A stretch of 64,000 nt of DNA from an uncultured Clostridium sp. (GTDB taxonomy: Bacteria > Bacillota > Clostridia > TANB77 > CAG-508): contig CAMMDS010000003.1 in the NCBI GenBank assembly GCA_946495655.1, forward strand, positions 41,697 to 105,696. Reading direction: 5' to 3'. The stretch's first letter is position 1. Every line of letters begins with the position of its first letter. A program made the translations under genes and the position numbers. This document shows positions 10,357 through 20,570 of this stretch, piece after piece. The notes under the pieces were generated by a model. It had not been told where the DNA came from, ran no database searches, and saw nothing but the letters and a program-made list of their open reading frames with translations.

Positions 10357-10519
10357 TATTTAAATCATCTCCATCTTTATAAAGTTAAGTGGCTTTTCTG
10401 TTTATGTCCTTTATTTAATCACATATTAAATGAAAATCTTTTTGAGTGTTTAATAAAACCACTTTTCTTATTTTATCCTTTGCATTTTTTCATTTTCTAT
10501 TCAATATTTTTTAATGTTA

Positions 10520-11422
10520 TTACAATTTAAAGTTTTTAATAATTTTTTCATTATTAATCCAATCTTCCCTTACTTTAACCCATAATTTCAAATTCACTTT
10601 TATTCCAAGCATTCTTTCCAAATCTTGTCTAGCATAAGTTCCGATTTTCTTAAGCATACTTCCGTTTTTCCCTATAATAATTCCTTTATGAGAATCACGT
10701 AAACAATATATTGTAGCATCAATATTAAATATTGGTTCATTATCCATTGTTTTTCTTTTCTTTATTTTTTCAACTTCTACTAGTATTCCATGAGGAACTT
10801 CATCATCTAAAAGTTTTAAAGCTTTTTCTCTTATTGTCTCTTCTACAAGTTGTCTTGTTGTTTGGTCAGTAAATTCCTCAATATCATAATATGCAGGACC
10901 TTCATTTAAGTTCTTCTCTATTTCATCTAAAATTACATCCAAATTAATATTTTTAACTGTTGAAACAGGTATTATGCTAGCAAAGTCATATTCATTTTTA
11001 TACAATTCAATTAATTTCGCTACTTTTGCTTTATCTACTAAATCAATTTTATTAATTACTAATATTGTTTTTCTTCCCGCTTCTTTTATCTTATCTAAAA
11101 TTAATCTATCGCCTTTTCCTATTTCATCAGATGTAGCTTCTATTACAAAAACTAACACATCAACATCTTTTGATACTTCAAAAGCATTCTCAACCATCAC
11201 ATTTCCTAGTTTAGATTTAGGTTTATGAATTCCTGGTGTATCTATAAAGATTATTTGAGAATTAGGTCTATTTACTATAGCTCTAATTACTGTTCTTGTA
11301 GTTTGCGGTTTGTTGGCTATAGCTGCTACTTTTTCTCCAACTAAATTATTAATTATACTAGATTTTCCAACGTTTGTCCTACCTAGTATTGATACGAATC
11401 CAGATTTAAATTTTTCTTCCAT
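10520..11422 (-). CDS. era: GTPase Era
   Basis: KSGFVSILGRTNVGKSSIINNLVGEKVAAIANKPQTTR, FIDTPGIHKPKSKLG, NKIDLV, KH domain IIIGKNGSMLKKIG. Confidence 0.97.
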   Translation of the reverse strand: MEEKFKSGFVSILGRTNVGKSSIINNLVGEKVAAIANKPQTTRTVIRAIVNRPNSQIIFIDTPGIHKPKSKLGNVMVENAFEVSKDVDVLVFVIEATSDEIGKGDRLILDKIKEAGRKTILVINKIDLVDKAKVAKLIELYKNEYDFASIIPVSTVKNINLDVILDEIEKNLNEGPAYYDIEEFTDQTTRQLVEETIREKALKLLDDEVPHGILVEVEKIKKRKTMDNEPIFNIDATIYCLRDSHKGIIIGKNGSMLKKIGTYARQDLERMLGIKVNLKLWVKVREDWINNEKIIKNFKL

Positions 11423-11574
11423 AAATTGCTCCTTTGGCATCCTCTATTATACTTTCTACTTATCTACTTTTTTGTAGAAAAAAGTAAACAAAACCTACTA
11501 AGTTTTCGTCAAATTTTGCTTGACATCTTTAATATTTATATCATATTTTCACATTATTTTCAATGTATATAAAA

Positions 11575-11614
11575 GAAACTGTACAATTCTCAAAGTTGAA
11601 ATTGTACAGTTTTA
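11575..11614 (-). terminator. Hairpin terminator downstream of the [FeFe] hydrogenase gene
   Basis: AAACTGTACAATT...AATTGTACAGTTT inverted repeat next to stop at 11617. Confidence 0.7.
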
Positions 11615-11616
11615 AA

Positions 11617-13356
11617 TTATATTCTATATTCTTCCATTGGTGTATAATGTGTATGTAATAATTCATGTGCTCTATGCTCTCCTGGCTTTCCTATATATTC
11701 TTTATATATCTCTTTCAAAACAGGATTTTCATGTGATTTCCTAATTGTACTTCTTTCATCTATTGAGTACATTGCTTCTGCTCTTTTACCTCTCACATCT
11801 ACTGTCATTCTTGTTTTAGAATTCTTTATAGGTTGACCTCCACCCATGATGCATCCTCCAGGGCATGCCATTACTTCAACAAAACTATAATCTACAGTTC
11901 CATTTTTTATCTCTTCCATAACTTTTCTTGCATTTCCAAGTCCATGAGCAACTGCTACTTTTACTTCTTTATCTCCTATCTGAATAGTAGCTTTCTTTAT
12001 TCCTTTTGCTCCTCTTATATCTTCAAATTCTAATTTTTTTAGCTCTTCTCCAGTAATTAATTCATAAGCTGTACGAAGCGCCGCTTCCATAACTCCACCA
12101 GTAACACCAAATATAGCTGCTGCACCAGTTGCTTCTCCCATAGGATTATCAAATGTATCATCTTCTAATTTGTCAAATTCTATATTTGCTTGTTTTATCA
12201 TTCTTGCAAGCTCACGTGTGGTAATTACTGCATCTACATCTCTCAAGCCATCTACTTTCATTTCTTCACGTTTACTCTCATATTTTTTTGCAATACACGG
12301 CATTACAGACACAACATAAATTTTACTTGGGTCAATCTTATTTTTTTCTGCATAATATGATTTTATAATTGCTCCAAACATTTGATGAGGTGATTTACAA
12401 CTTGATAAATGAGGTAAATTCTCAGGATATTCCATTTCTGCGAAACGTACCCATCCTGGGCAACATGAAGTCGTCATTGGCAAATTATCATTTTCTTTAA
12501 ATCTTTTTACAAATTCAGTTGCTTCTTCCATTATTGTAAAATCTGCTCCGGTATTTGTATCAAACACCTTATCAAATCCAAGAGCCTTCAACGCAGATAC
12601 CATTTTTCCTGTAACATTAGTTCCTATTTCCATACCAAATTCTTCACCAAGAGCTACTCTAACAGAAGGTGCAGTTTGAACCACTACATATGTATCTGGA
12701 TCTTTTAATTTTGCCCATACATCATTAATATTTTCTTTTTCATGAAGTGCACCAGTTGGGCAAGATTCTATACATTGACCGCAAAATGTACAATTTACAT
12801 CATTTAAGCTATGGTCATAAGTTGTTGATATGCAAGATTCAAAACCTCTTTCAATGCAATCTATTGCTCCTATGTTTTGTACATTTTTACATGTAGCAAC
12901 ACATCTTCTACACAAAATACATTTATTAAAATCTCTTACTATTGATGGAGATTTATCATCGATTTTATGCTCTGTTCTTTCTCCCTTAAACTCAATATCT
13001 AATACATTAAATTTTATTGCTAAATCTTGAAGTTCACAATTACCAGAACGTGTACATGTCAAACAATCTTTTGAATGGTTTGAAATAATTAAATCAAGTA
13101 TAGTATGTCTTGCTTCTAATACATTTGGAGTATGTGTATGAACTACCATTCCTTCTTCTACTGTTTGAATACAAGAAGTTGCAAATCCACGTCTTCCTTC
13201 TACTTCTACAATACACATTCTACAATCTCCAACTTCATTGATGTCTTTTAAGAAGCATAATGTCGGAATATCTATTCCTGCTTGTTTTGCTGCGTCTAAT
13301 ATAGTTGTTCCTTCTGGAACACAAACTTTTTTATCATCTATTTTTAAATTAACCAT
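11617..13356 (-). CDS. hydA: [FeFe] hydrogenase catalytic subunit (HydA-like, NADH-dependent/bifurcating type)
   Basis: 2Fe-2S and 4Fe-4S domains plus H-cluster motifs TSCCPGWVRFAE, MPCIAKKYE, MACPGGCIMGGGQP. Confidence 0.95.
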   Translation of the reverse strand: MVNLKIDDKKVCVPEGTTILDAAKQAGIDIPTLCFLKDINEVGDCRMCIVEVEGRRGFATSCIQTVEEGMVVHTHTPNVLEARHTILDLIISNHSKDCLTCTRSGNCELQDLAIKFNVLDIEFKGERTEHKIDDKSPSIVRDFNKCILCRRCVATCKNVQNIGAIDCIERGFESCISTTYDHSLNDVNCTFCGQCIESCPTGALHEKENINDVWAKLKDPDTYVVVQTAPSVRVALGEEFGMEIGTNVTGKMVSALKALGFDKVFDTNTGADFTIMEEATEFVKRFKENDNLPMTTSCCPGWVRFAEMEYPENLPHLSSCKSPHQMFGAIIKSYYAEKNKIDPSKIYVVSVMPCIAKKYESKREEMKVDGLRDVDAVITTRELARMIKQANIEFDKLEDDTFDNPMGEATGAAAIFGVTGGVMEAALRTAYELITGEELKKLEFEDIRGAKGIKKATIQIGDKEVKVAVAHGLGNARKVMEEIKNGTVDYSFVEVMACPGGCIMGGGQPIKNSKTRMTVDVRGKRAEAMYSIDERSTIRKSHENPVLKEIYKEYIGKPGEHRAHELLHTHYTPMEEYRI

Positions 13357-13373
13357 TTTTTCCTCCTTGTCTC

Positions 13374-13406
13374 ATGATAAATTAGGGACAGACCCCAATT
13401 TATCAT
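13374..13406. repeat. GGGACAG-core palindrome ATGATAAATTAGGGACAGACCCCAATTTATCAT
   Basis: Arms ATGATAAATT/AATTTATCAT flank GGGACAGACCCC; related palindromes at 2612, 18036, 23041, 54470. Confidence 0.75.
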
Positions 13407-13475
13407 TCTATTATCTTTTCATCAATGTCTGTCCCTTTTTAGTAATTTTTACTAATTGGTGCCTGTCCCCGATTG

Positions 13476-15332
13476 TTACCCAATTGCGTGGAATGGGCAT
13501 GATCTAATGCAAGTCATACATTTAATACATTTGTCTTGATTTATGTATCTCTTTTCTCTGCCTTCTCCTTCTATTGCATTTACTGGACAATTTCTTTGGC
13601 ATAATCCACAAGCTTTACACTTTTCTTCATCTATTTCTATTCTAGCTAATGCTTTACATTCCATTGCTTTACATTCTTTTTCAATAGCATGTTGTCTAAA
13701 TTCTTCTCTAAAATATTTCATTGTACTAATTACTGGATTTGGTGCACTTTGACCAAGACCACATATACTTGCTTTCTTTATATTTGCTGCTAATTTTTCT
13801 AGTCTATAGATATCATATTCTTCGCCTTCTCCACTACATAGTCTTTCTAGAATTTCTAGCATTCTTTTTGTTCCTATTCTACAAGGAGTACATTTGCCAC
13901 AGCTTTCACTTACTGTAAATTGTAAATAGAATTTTGCTAAACATACCATACATTTAGTATCATCCATTACTATAAGTCCACCTGAACCCATCATTGAACC
14001 TATTTCTTTTAGTGATTCATAATCAATTGGTGTATCTAAATGTTCTTTTGGTATACATCCTCCTGAAGGTCCTCCTGTTTGAGCTGCTTTAAATTCTCTT
14101 CCATTTGGTATTCCTCCACCAATATCAAATACTATTTCTCTTAAAGTTGTTCCCATCGGAACTTCAACTAATCCAACATTATTCACATTTCCACCTAACG
14201 CGAATACTTTTGTTCCTTTTGAAGTAGCTGTTCCAATAGATGAATACCACTCTGCGCCCTTTAATATTATTTGTGCAATATTAGCATATGTTTCTACATT
14301 ATTTATTAATGTTGGGCATCCCCATAAACCAGATTGCGCAGGATATGGAGGTTTTACTCTTGGTTGACCACGTCTTCCTTCTATTGATTCAAGTAATGCT
14401 GTTTCTTCTCCACAAACGAAAGCTCCTGCACCAAGTCTAATTTCAATATCAAAATTAAAATTAGTTCCAAATATATTTTTTCCTAAAATTCCATACTCTC
14501 TTGCTTGGTCTATAGCAATTTGAAGTCTATGTACTGCAATTGGATATTCTGCTCTTACATATATGTAACCTTTTTCAGCTCCTACTGCAAATCCTGCTAT
14601 TTCCATTGCTTCTAGTACTGCGTGAGGGTCTCCTTCTAGAATGCTTCTATCCATAAATGCCCCAGGGTCTCCTTCATCTGCATTACATACTACGTACTTT
14701 TTATCACCTTTTGCATCTTTGGTAGCTCTCCACTTTTTTCCTGTTGGGAAACCAGCTCCACCTCTACCTCTTAGTCCTGATTTATCTATTGTCTCTATCA
14801 CTTCATCTTGAGACATTTCTACTAAAACTCTTGCTAGTGCTCTATATCCATCAAAAGCTATATATTCATCTATTTCCTCTGGATTTATTACTCCACAATT
14901 TTTTAGAGCAATTCTTTTTTGTTTTTTATAGAATGTTAAATCATCAAGTTTAGTAACTTTTTTACCATCTATATCTTTGCAAAGTAATCTTTCTACTACT
15001 TTCCCTTCAATTATATGAGACTGTATAATCTCTTCACAATCTTCTGGTGTTACCATTGCATAAAAAGTATCTTCAGGACGAATTATAACTATCGGGCCTT
15101 TGGCACATAATCCAAAACATCCTGTTTTTATAACTCTTACATTAGTTAAACCTTTTTCTTCAATCAATTTCTTAAAATTTTCTAAAATCTTTGGTGATTT
15201 TGAAGAAGTACATCCTGTTCCTTGACATACTAAAATATGTTTTTCTCTCGTATCTGCTTTTGTATTTTTTCTTAAATCCAACTCAACTCTTTTCTGTGAC
15301 CTTATTTTATTTAATTCCTCTATAGTCTTCAT
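13476..15332 (-). CDS. hydB: NADH dehydrogenase NuoF-like / hydrogenase subunit HydB
   Basis: GRGGAGFPTGKKW, NADEGDPGAFMDRSILEGDPH, ESCGKCTPCRIGTKRM, C-terminal 2x[4Fe-4S]. Confidence 0.95.
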   Translation of the reverse strand: MKTIEELNKIRSQKRVELDLRKNTKADTREKHILVCQGTGCTSSKSPKILENFKKLIEEKGLTNVRVIKTGCFGLCAKGPIVIIRPEDTFYAMVTPEDCEEIIQSHIIEGKVVERLLCKDIDGKKVTKLDDLTFYKKQKRIALKNCGVINPEEIDEYIAFDGYRALARVLVEMSQDEVIETIDKSGLRGRGGAGFPTGKKWRATKDAKGDKKYVVCNADEGDPGAFMDRSILEGDPHAVLEAMEIAGFAVGAEKGYIYVRAEYPIAVHRLQIAIDQAREYGILGKNIFGTNFNFDIEIRLGAGAFVCGEETALLESIEGRRGQPRVKPPYPAQSGLWGCPTLINNVETYANIAQIILKGAEWYSSIGTATSKGTKVFALGGNVNNVGLVEVPMGTTLREIVFDIGGGIPNGREFKAAQTGGPSGGCIPKEHLDTPIDYESLKEIGSMMGSGGLIVMDDTKCMVCLAKFYLQFTVSESCGKCTPCRIGTKRMLEILERLCSGEGEEYDIYRLEKLAANIKKASICGLGQSAPNPVISTMKYFREEFRQHAIEKECKAMECKALARIEIDEEKCKACGLCQRNCPVNAIEGEGREKRYINQDKCIKCMTCIRSCPFHAIG

Positions 15333-15387
15333 TTAAGACCTCCTTTTTTATTTCAAAGTATTATTTTATTGTTCTGAATTGGAAAAG

Positions 15388-15488
15388 AATTGTTGTTTTG
15401 ACTAGGCAAACAAGCAAGAAAGCCGGAGGCGTACTCTGTGTACGTCGAGGACTTTCGAAGTGAAGTTTAACAACGTCAAAACACAATT
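15388..15488. repeat. GC-rich structured extragenic element bounded by AATTGTTGTTTTGAC / GTCAAAACACAATT
   Basis: Outer arms near-perfect inverted repeat; inner GAAAG...CTTTC and CGTAC..GTACG stems; far more GC-rich than surroundings. Confidence 0.7.
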
Positions 15489-15972
15489 ATTTTTCAATTT
15501 TTTCAAGTTCATCTAACACCTCATCAAGTTTCTTAACAGTAGCATGCCCATACACTTCATCATTTACAGTAAAAACTGGTGCTATACCACATGCTCCTAC
15601 ACATCTTGTTGTATCTATTGAAAATTTGCCATCATCACTTGTTTTACCTTCTTCTAGATTTAATCTTTCTTTTAATCTGTCTAATATTGCTTGTGATCCT
15701 TTAACAAAACAAGCTGTTCCTAAACAAACAGATATGTTATATTTTCCTTTTGGTTCTAAAGTAAATCTTGCGTAAAAAGTAATTACTCCATATATTTCCG
15801 CCATAGGAACTCCTAAATATTTAGAGACTTCCATTTGTGCTGCTTTTGGAATATATCCATATTTTTCTTGGATTTCATTTAAAATTTGTATTAAGTTGTC
15901 TTTCTCTTGTTTATATGGTTTCATTATCTCTTGAACTTCTTCTCTTATTTTCTTTTCTATGCATTCACACAT
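15487..15972 (-). CDS. hydC: NuoE-like thioredoxin-fold [2Fe-2S] subunit HydC
   Basis: VPMAEIYGVITFYARFTLEPKGKYNISVCLGTACFVKGS...DTTRCVGACGIAPVFTVN. Confidence 0.93.
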   Translation of the reverse strand: MCECIEKKIREEVQEIMKPYKQEKDNLIQILNEIQEKYGYIPKAAQMEVSKYLGVPMAEIYGVITFYARFTLEPKGKYNISVCLGTACFVKGSQAILDRLKERLNLEEGKTSDDGKFSIDTTRCVGACGIAPVFTVNDEVYGHATVKKLDEVLDELEKIEK

Positions 15973-16102
15973 GACTTTTCCTCCTTTTCGCTCCACTTAC
16001 TATTATCTAATATATATGCTTGTATTATATCAAATAGATTATTTTTGTACAATTATTTTTCTTCATTTTCTGACTTTTTTCGCTCTATATTTAATATTAA
16101 TT

Positions 16103-17053
16103 TTATCTAAATATTCCGGATTTATTTATTACTCTTGTATTATACAAAAATAATACATCTTGATTCTTATATTCATTAAAATCTATATAGTTAGATAATA
16201 GGTTTGAATTTACATATCGTATATCTACAAGTAAAATTTCTTCATAATTACTTATTAAAAGCGGCGTAATACTACTTCCGAAAGAATCTCTAAATAATAT
16301 TAGTTTCTTTCCATTATTAGCTTCTGTATTCTTTATTTGCTGTATAGCTGCTGCACCAGATAAAAACAAATCATACTTATTATTTGTTTCGTTCACTACT
16401 TCCTCATTATATACTGGTTCTTCTCTTTCTTTTTCCACATTATATACAATTGAATTTTCTATTGTTGAATTTGTTAAATATATTAATTCATCTGGTTTTA
16501 TTGTATTATCATTTATTTGTTTATAATATGAGCCATAAAAATCTCCTAAACTTTTACTTTCATAATTAGTTTCAATTTTTTCTACATTCATGTTTAAAGC
16601 TATTCTTTCTACAGTTTTATCAAGGCTCTCTTGTTTCCAATGCATATCTGTTTTATAGAAAGAAGCCAAATCTAAGGTATCATATAGCTCTATATTTTCT
16701 ATATTTTCATTTAGTTTATTGATTGTAAACTCTTCTATACTTTCAAATTCACTATTTTCGTCTTCTGAGTTATTCAAATAATATTCTTTATTAGGAATCA
16801 TAGCAAAAAATACATTCATATTTTTTAAATAATTTTCATATATATTATTTATTTTATCGATATTATTTGTAATTGCATTTTCATTTATTTCTTCTGTTTT
16901 TTCAAATATATTACTATCTAATATGTAATATTTGGCATTAGATAATTCTACATCCTTCTTTTCTGAATCATTTAGTTTTATCAGTAATATAATTCCTAAA
17001 ATTATTACAATTAATATAATTATTAAAGTAATTATTATTGATTTCTTTTTCAT
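16103..17053 (-). CDS. DHHW family protein (SGNH-like, exopolysaccharide/O-acetylation associated)
   Basis: N-terminal TM; TDMHWKQESLDKTVERIA; LILFRDSFGSSITPLLISNYEEILLVDIRY. Confidence 0.75.
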   Translation of the reverse strand: MKKKSIIITLIIILIVIILGIILLIKLNDSEKKDVELSNAKYYILDSNIFEKTEEINENAITNNIDKINNIYENYLKNMNVFFAMIPNKEYYLNNSEDENSEFESIEEFTINKLNENIENIELYDTLDLASFYKTDMHWKQESLDKTVERIALNMNVEKIETNYESKSLGDFYGSYYKQINDNTIKPDELIYLTNSTIENSIVYNVEKEREEPVYNEEVVNETNNKYDLFLSGAAAIQQIKNTEANNGKKLILFRDSFGSSITPLLISNYEEILLVDIRYVNSNLLSNYIDFNEYKNQDVLFLYNTRVINKSGIFR

Positions 17054-17138
17054 AATTCCTCCATTTATTTTTAAAGCCTTGAAATTTCTTTCAAGGCCCA
17101 AATTCTATTTATAATACACTATGATTAGTACAGTTGTA

Positions 17139-17336
17139 TTCTCAATGATATAATATTATAAAATAGTATGAGAATATGGAATGGAAAGTGATTTGAACAT
17201 ATAAATTCTTAATAAATTTTATGGAAAGAGTTCATCTTTGATGGAAGGGTGCCATAAAATTTATTTAGAATTTGTGTGATAATCAGCTTGACCGACATAT
17301 TTGAAATACTATTTTATAATATTATATCATTGAGAA
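17139..17336. repeat. MITE-like long palindrome, perfect 31-bp terminal inverted repeats
   Basis: TTCTCAATGATATAATATTATAAAATAGTAT (17139-17169) is the exact reverse complement of 17306-17336; second inner IR AAATTCTTAATAAATTTTATGG / CCATAAAATTTATTTAGAATTT; non-coding. Confidence 0.85.
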
Positions 17337-17342
17337 ATAAAA

Positions 17343-17957
17343 TTAATAATTAATTATTCCATCATTACCAACTGATTGGTCTTCAAATGCACTAGAATTA
17401 TCTTTTACATATTCTTCATTATGAGCACCTAGTACTTCTTTTAATTTATTATATACTGGAGTTGCCCATTCATCACTTGACATTACAAGTACTGCCAAAT
17501 TATCTACACTTGTTGCATATAGTTTTTCAGCTTCAACACAAATCCATTTTCTTGTATCTACTTTTTCAGACATTTCTTTTGCAATAGCATCTGCATCTGC
17601 TCCATCTTTCACTTTTACAAGAACAAATGAATATGCTTGAGAACTCATCATAGGTTCAGATACTACTATTCCATCTATGTTTTCGTTTGATGTAAGTCCT
17701 GTATATGATGTAACTATATCAATATTGCTTATATCTAAAGTTTGTGTCATAAGACTTCCTGGTAAAACATCTTCTTGTCCCTCATAAACTGTGTTTATTA
17801 AATTCTCCATATCTTGTGTACTAGTTATTTGTACATTACTTTTTGGTTTACTATTATTATATATAGCAAACGCTATCCCTGCAACAGCTACAATTACTAT
17901 AATAGCTATTACTACTCCTATTATAACTTTATTATTTTTCTTTTTGTTTTCTTCCAT
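17343..17957 (-). CDS. DUF4358-like membrane-anchored protein
   Basis: N-terminal TM; SYTGLTSNENIDGIVVSEPMMSSQAYSFVLVKVKDGADADAIAKEMSEKVDTRKWICVEAEKLYAT. Confidence 0.65.
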   Translation of the reverse strand: MEENKKKNNKVIIGVVIAIIVIVAVAGIAFAIYNNSKPKSNVQITSTQDMENLINTVYEGQEDVLPGSLMTQTLDISNIDIVTSYTGLTSNENIDGIVVSEPMMSSQAYSFVLVKVKDGADADAIAKEMSEKVDTRKWICVEAEKLYATSVDNLAVLVMSSDEWATPVYNKLKEVLGAHNEEYVKDNSSAFEDQSVGNDGIINY

Positions 17958-18035
17958 AATTTTTCTCTCCTTTAAATTTTTTATATTTATTATTTTTTAA
18001 GTTATTATAAACTTTTTATTTTACTTTTTTAAACT

Positions 18036-18090
18036 AATTGTCTGTCCCTTTGTTTCAAATTTGGAACAAATCGTGCGTCCCTTTGTTTCA
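18036..18090. repeat. GGGAC/GTCCC-core repeat remnant
   Basis: GTCTGTCCCTTTGTTTC...GTGCGTCCCTTTGTTTC tandem-like copies. Confidence 0.5.
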
Positions 18091-19167
18091 TTCTGTAATT
18101 TCAACATCAGCATCTTCTGTACAAATTTGAATAAATGTTTTGCCATCATTTACATCTATTTCATTACCTTCTAAATCTTTATATATTGTTTGACTTGATC
18201 TAGACGTTTTTGTACAAGTTATTGGTATTGATTTTCCATTTGTTATATAATACCCATCTACTTCCTTAATATTATCTATTGTTTGTCTTCCCTTATTCGT
18301 ACCATCATTTAATGTCCAATTTTCTACTTTTTCTATTATGATATTCTTTGTTGTAACAGTTTTTCCAGTATCCCAATCTACTTGTTTTTTTCCTCTAGAG
18401 TAACGAACATATTCTTTAAGGTCTTCATCATATTCATATTCTACAGTATTAGCATATGAATATGGTATAGTTACACTATTTGCTACTTTTCCTTCTTCTA
18501 AATTTACTTCTGCAACTACATAATTTAAAACTGGTTCTTTGTCTGTTGTAACTCTATATCCTTTTCTATCTGCTATTTTTCTAATATTTTCTGTACTTGT
18601 TACTGCATTATGTGGTGCATATTTATCTTGCACTCTCCAAAATGATTCTGAACTTTCATAAATTCCATTTATATTATTTACTCCAAGTGATGAAATATCA
18701 GATTGTGCTTGTGGACTCCAGCCATAATGTACATAAATCGCATCATTTTCTAAAGCATAATCTAAGAAATAATGTCTTGCACTTCTAACAGGTCCTACTT
18801 TGTCCAAGTCTTTATCTTGAAGTATTAGCATTAATCTTGTTTCTCCACCTTCTACAATAATTTCATATACAATGTCTGCTTCTAAGAGTCCTGCTTGTGG
18901 CATTGCATCTATATGATTATCTATCATTATTGCTATTGGTCTTTCATTCCCCGATAAAGTTTTTGGTTCTAATACGGTGGGCTCTTTTTCATCTTCTATA
19001 TTGGTAGCATTTGTATTTGCTAATTCTGTATTATCATTATTTTCTTTAATTATTTTTAGTGCAAATAATCCTCCTGCAATTATTATTAAAATGATTAGAA
19101 CAATAATAAATATCTTTGTTCCTCCAGATTTTTTCGTATTTTCTCTTGTTCTTCTCACTTTTATCAC
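18088..19167 (-). CDS. DUF3048 (YerB-like) protein
   Basis: GNERPIAIMIDNHIDAMPQAGLLEADIVYEIIVEGGETRLMLILQDKDLDKVGPVRSARHYFLDYALENDAIYVHYGWSPQA. Confidence 0.85.
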   Translation of the reverse strand: MIKVRRTRENTKKSGGTKIFIIVLIILIIIAGGLFALKIIKENNDNTELANTNATNIEDEKEPTVLEPKTLSGNERPIAIMIDNHIDAMPQAGLLEADIVYEIIVEGGETRLMLILQDKDLDKVGPVRSARHYFLDYALENDAIYVHYGWSPQAQSDISSLGVNNINGIYESSESFWRVQDKYAPHNAVTSTENIRKIADRKGYRVTTDKEPVLNYVVAEVNLEEGKVANSVTIPYSYANTVEYEYDEDLKEYVRYSRGKKQVDWDTGKTVTTKNIIIEKVENWTLNDGTNKGRQTIDNIKEVDGYYITNGKSIPITCTKTSRSSQTIYKDLEGNEIDVNDGKTFIQICTEDADVEITE

Positions 19168-19238
19168 AATCCTTTCTTAAAGTACAAGCATTTTTTTGGA
19201 AGAAAAGATATTCATAGTAATTTTCTTCCTTATATAAA

Positions 19239-20546
19239 TCAAATTTGAGTAACTCCTAATGCAATTCCATATATTAAAAGTACCATTATAATTCCTACAC
19301 AAGCACTAAATACTACTTCTGATACTTTGTGTTGTTTTGATTCTATTCTACTTGCAGATACAAGAATTGCCAATACTAAAGATAATGTTATAATTACAAT
19401 TCCTATGCTATTTTCCATACTATCTTTCACTAATAACCAAATTATAGTATTTGCTGCAAAAGCAAGTGTTGCAAAACCACTTGGTGTGAATTTATGATTT
19501 AGTCCTTTGTGTTTATTAGTTCTTGCTGTTGCTATTAATGCCACTATTGCTACAACTACTATTACTAGAGTTGCAAAAGCTAAATGGATTGGCGAATTTA
19601 TTACATTTTCTATAAAATTTAATCCTATATCACTAATTTTATCAAAGAATAGAAAGTATGCTACGATTATTGCATTTATTGTAGTTATTACAACCCCACC
19701 TGCTGCTACATCTTTTGCTATTTTGGCTTTCGGATGATATACATCAACATATAAATCTACAACTGTTTCTATTGCTGTATTACACATTTCTGCAAATAGT
19801 ATAAGTATAATTGTGAATAAGAAACATAAAAACTCAGCTCTATTTAAATCAAAAAACAAACTTACTATTACAACTAATACTGCTATTACTAATTGTATTT
19901 TTACATTTCTTTGTGTGGTAGTAGCATAAATTATTCCATTTATTGCATTTTTCCAAGCATCTAAAAAGCTACTATTAGAAGTTTTTTCTTTATTTTTCTT
20001 TTCATTTTCTTCTATTTTTTCTAATTCTTCTTCACTTTTCTCTGGACTAGTTTCTCTTTTTATTCCTAGCTTTTCAAGCACATTTTCTTCTTTTTGTCTC
20101 ATGAGCTTTTTATCATCTTCTTCAATATGATCATAACCCATCAAATGATAAAATCCATGGACTACCATATACGCAAGCTCTCTTTCAAAACTATGTCCGT
20201 ATTCCTCCGCTTGCTCATAAACTTTAGGTATAGAGATTACTATATCTCCCAAGATGTCTCCTTGTATGTTTACATCCGTGTTTTTCGAATTTTCATTTAT
20301 AAACTTGTCTAATTCTTCTTTCTCAAACATAGGAAAAGAAAGCACATCAGTAGGTCTATCTATGTTTCTATACTGTCTATTTATCTTTTCAATCTCTTCC
20401 GGATTAGTTAAAGTTATACTTATATATAGATTTGTTTCTTCTAATTTTTCTGTTTTAAAACATTCATTTATAACCTGCTTAATTGTACTTTCATATTTTT
20501 CATTTTCTTCTAAATTTTTATATATAATTTCGTAATTCTTCTTCAT
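19239..20546 (-). CDS. ybeY: Fusion: endoribonuclease YbeY - diacylglycerol kinase DgkA - PAP2-like membrane domain
   Basis: YbeY: DVLSFPMF...ELAYMVVHGFYHLMGYDH; DgkA: FAEMCNTAIETVVDLYVDVYHPKAKIAKDVAAGGVVI; C-term PSGFATLAFA...SRIESKQHKVSEV. Confidence 0.9.
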   Translation of the reverse strand: MKKNYEIIYKNLEENEKYESTIKQVINECFKTEKLEETNLYISITLTNPEEIEKINRQYRNIDRPTDVLSFPMFEKEELDKFINENSKNTDVNIQGDILGDIVISIPKVYEQAEEYGHSFERELAYMVVHGFYHLMGYDHIEEDDKKLMRQKEENVLEKLGIKRETSPEKSEEELEKIEENEKKNKEKTSNSSFLDAWKNAINGIIYATTTQRNVKIQLVIAVLVVIVSLFFDLNRAEFLCFLFTIILILFAEMCNTAIETVVDLYVDVYHPKAKIAKDVAAGGVVITTINAIIVAYFLFFDKISDIGLNFIENVINSPIHLAFATLVIVVVAIVALIATARTNKHKGLNHKFTPSGFATLAFAANTIIWLLVKDSMENSIGIVIITLSLVLAILVSASRIESKQHKVSEVVFSACVGIIMVLLIYGIALGVTQI

Positions 20547-20570
20547 ATCTATTCCTTTAACTCTATTTTA

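Noticed and set aside
10520-10600. Looking for tRNA or rRNA genes in intergenic gaps
   Set aside because: No cloverleaf or rRNA-like segments recognised anywhere in the window by eye; tRNAscan-SE would be needed to be sure.
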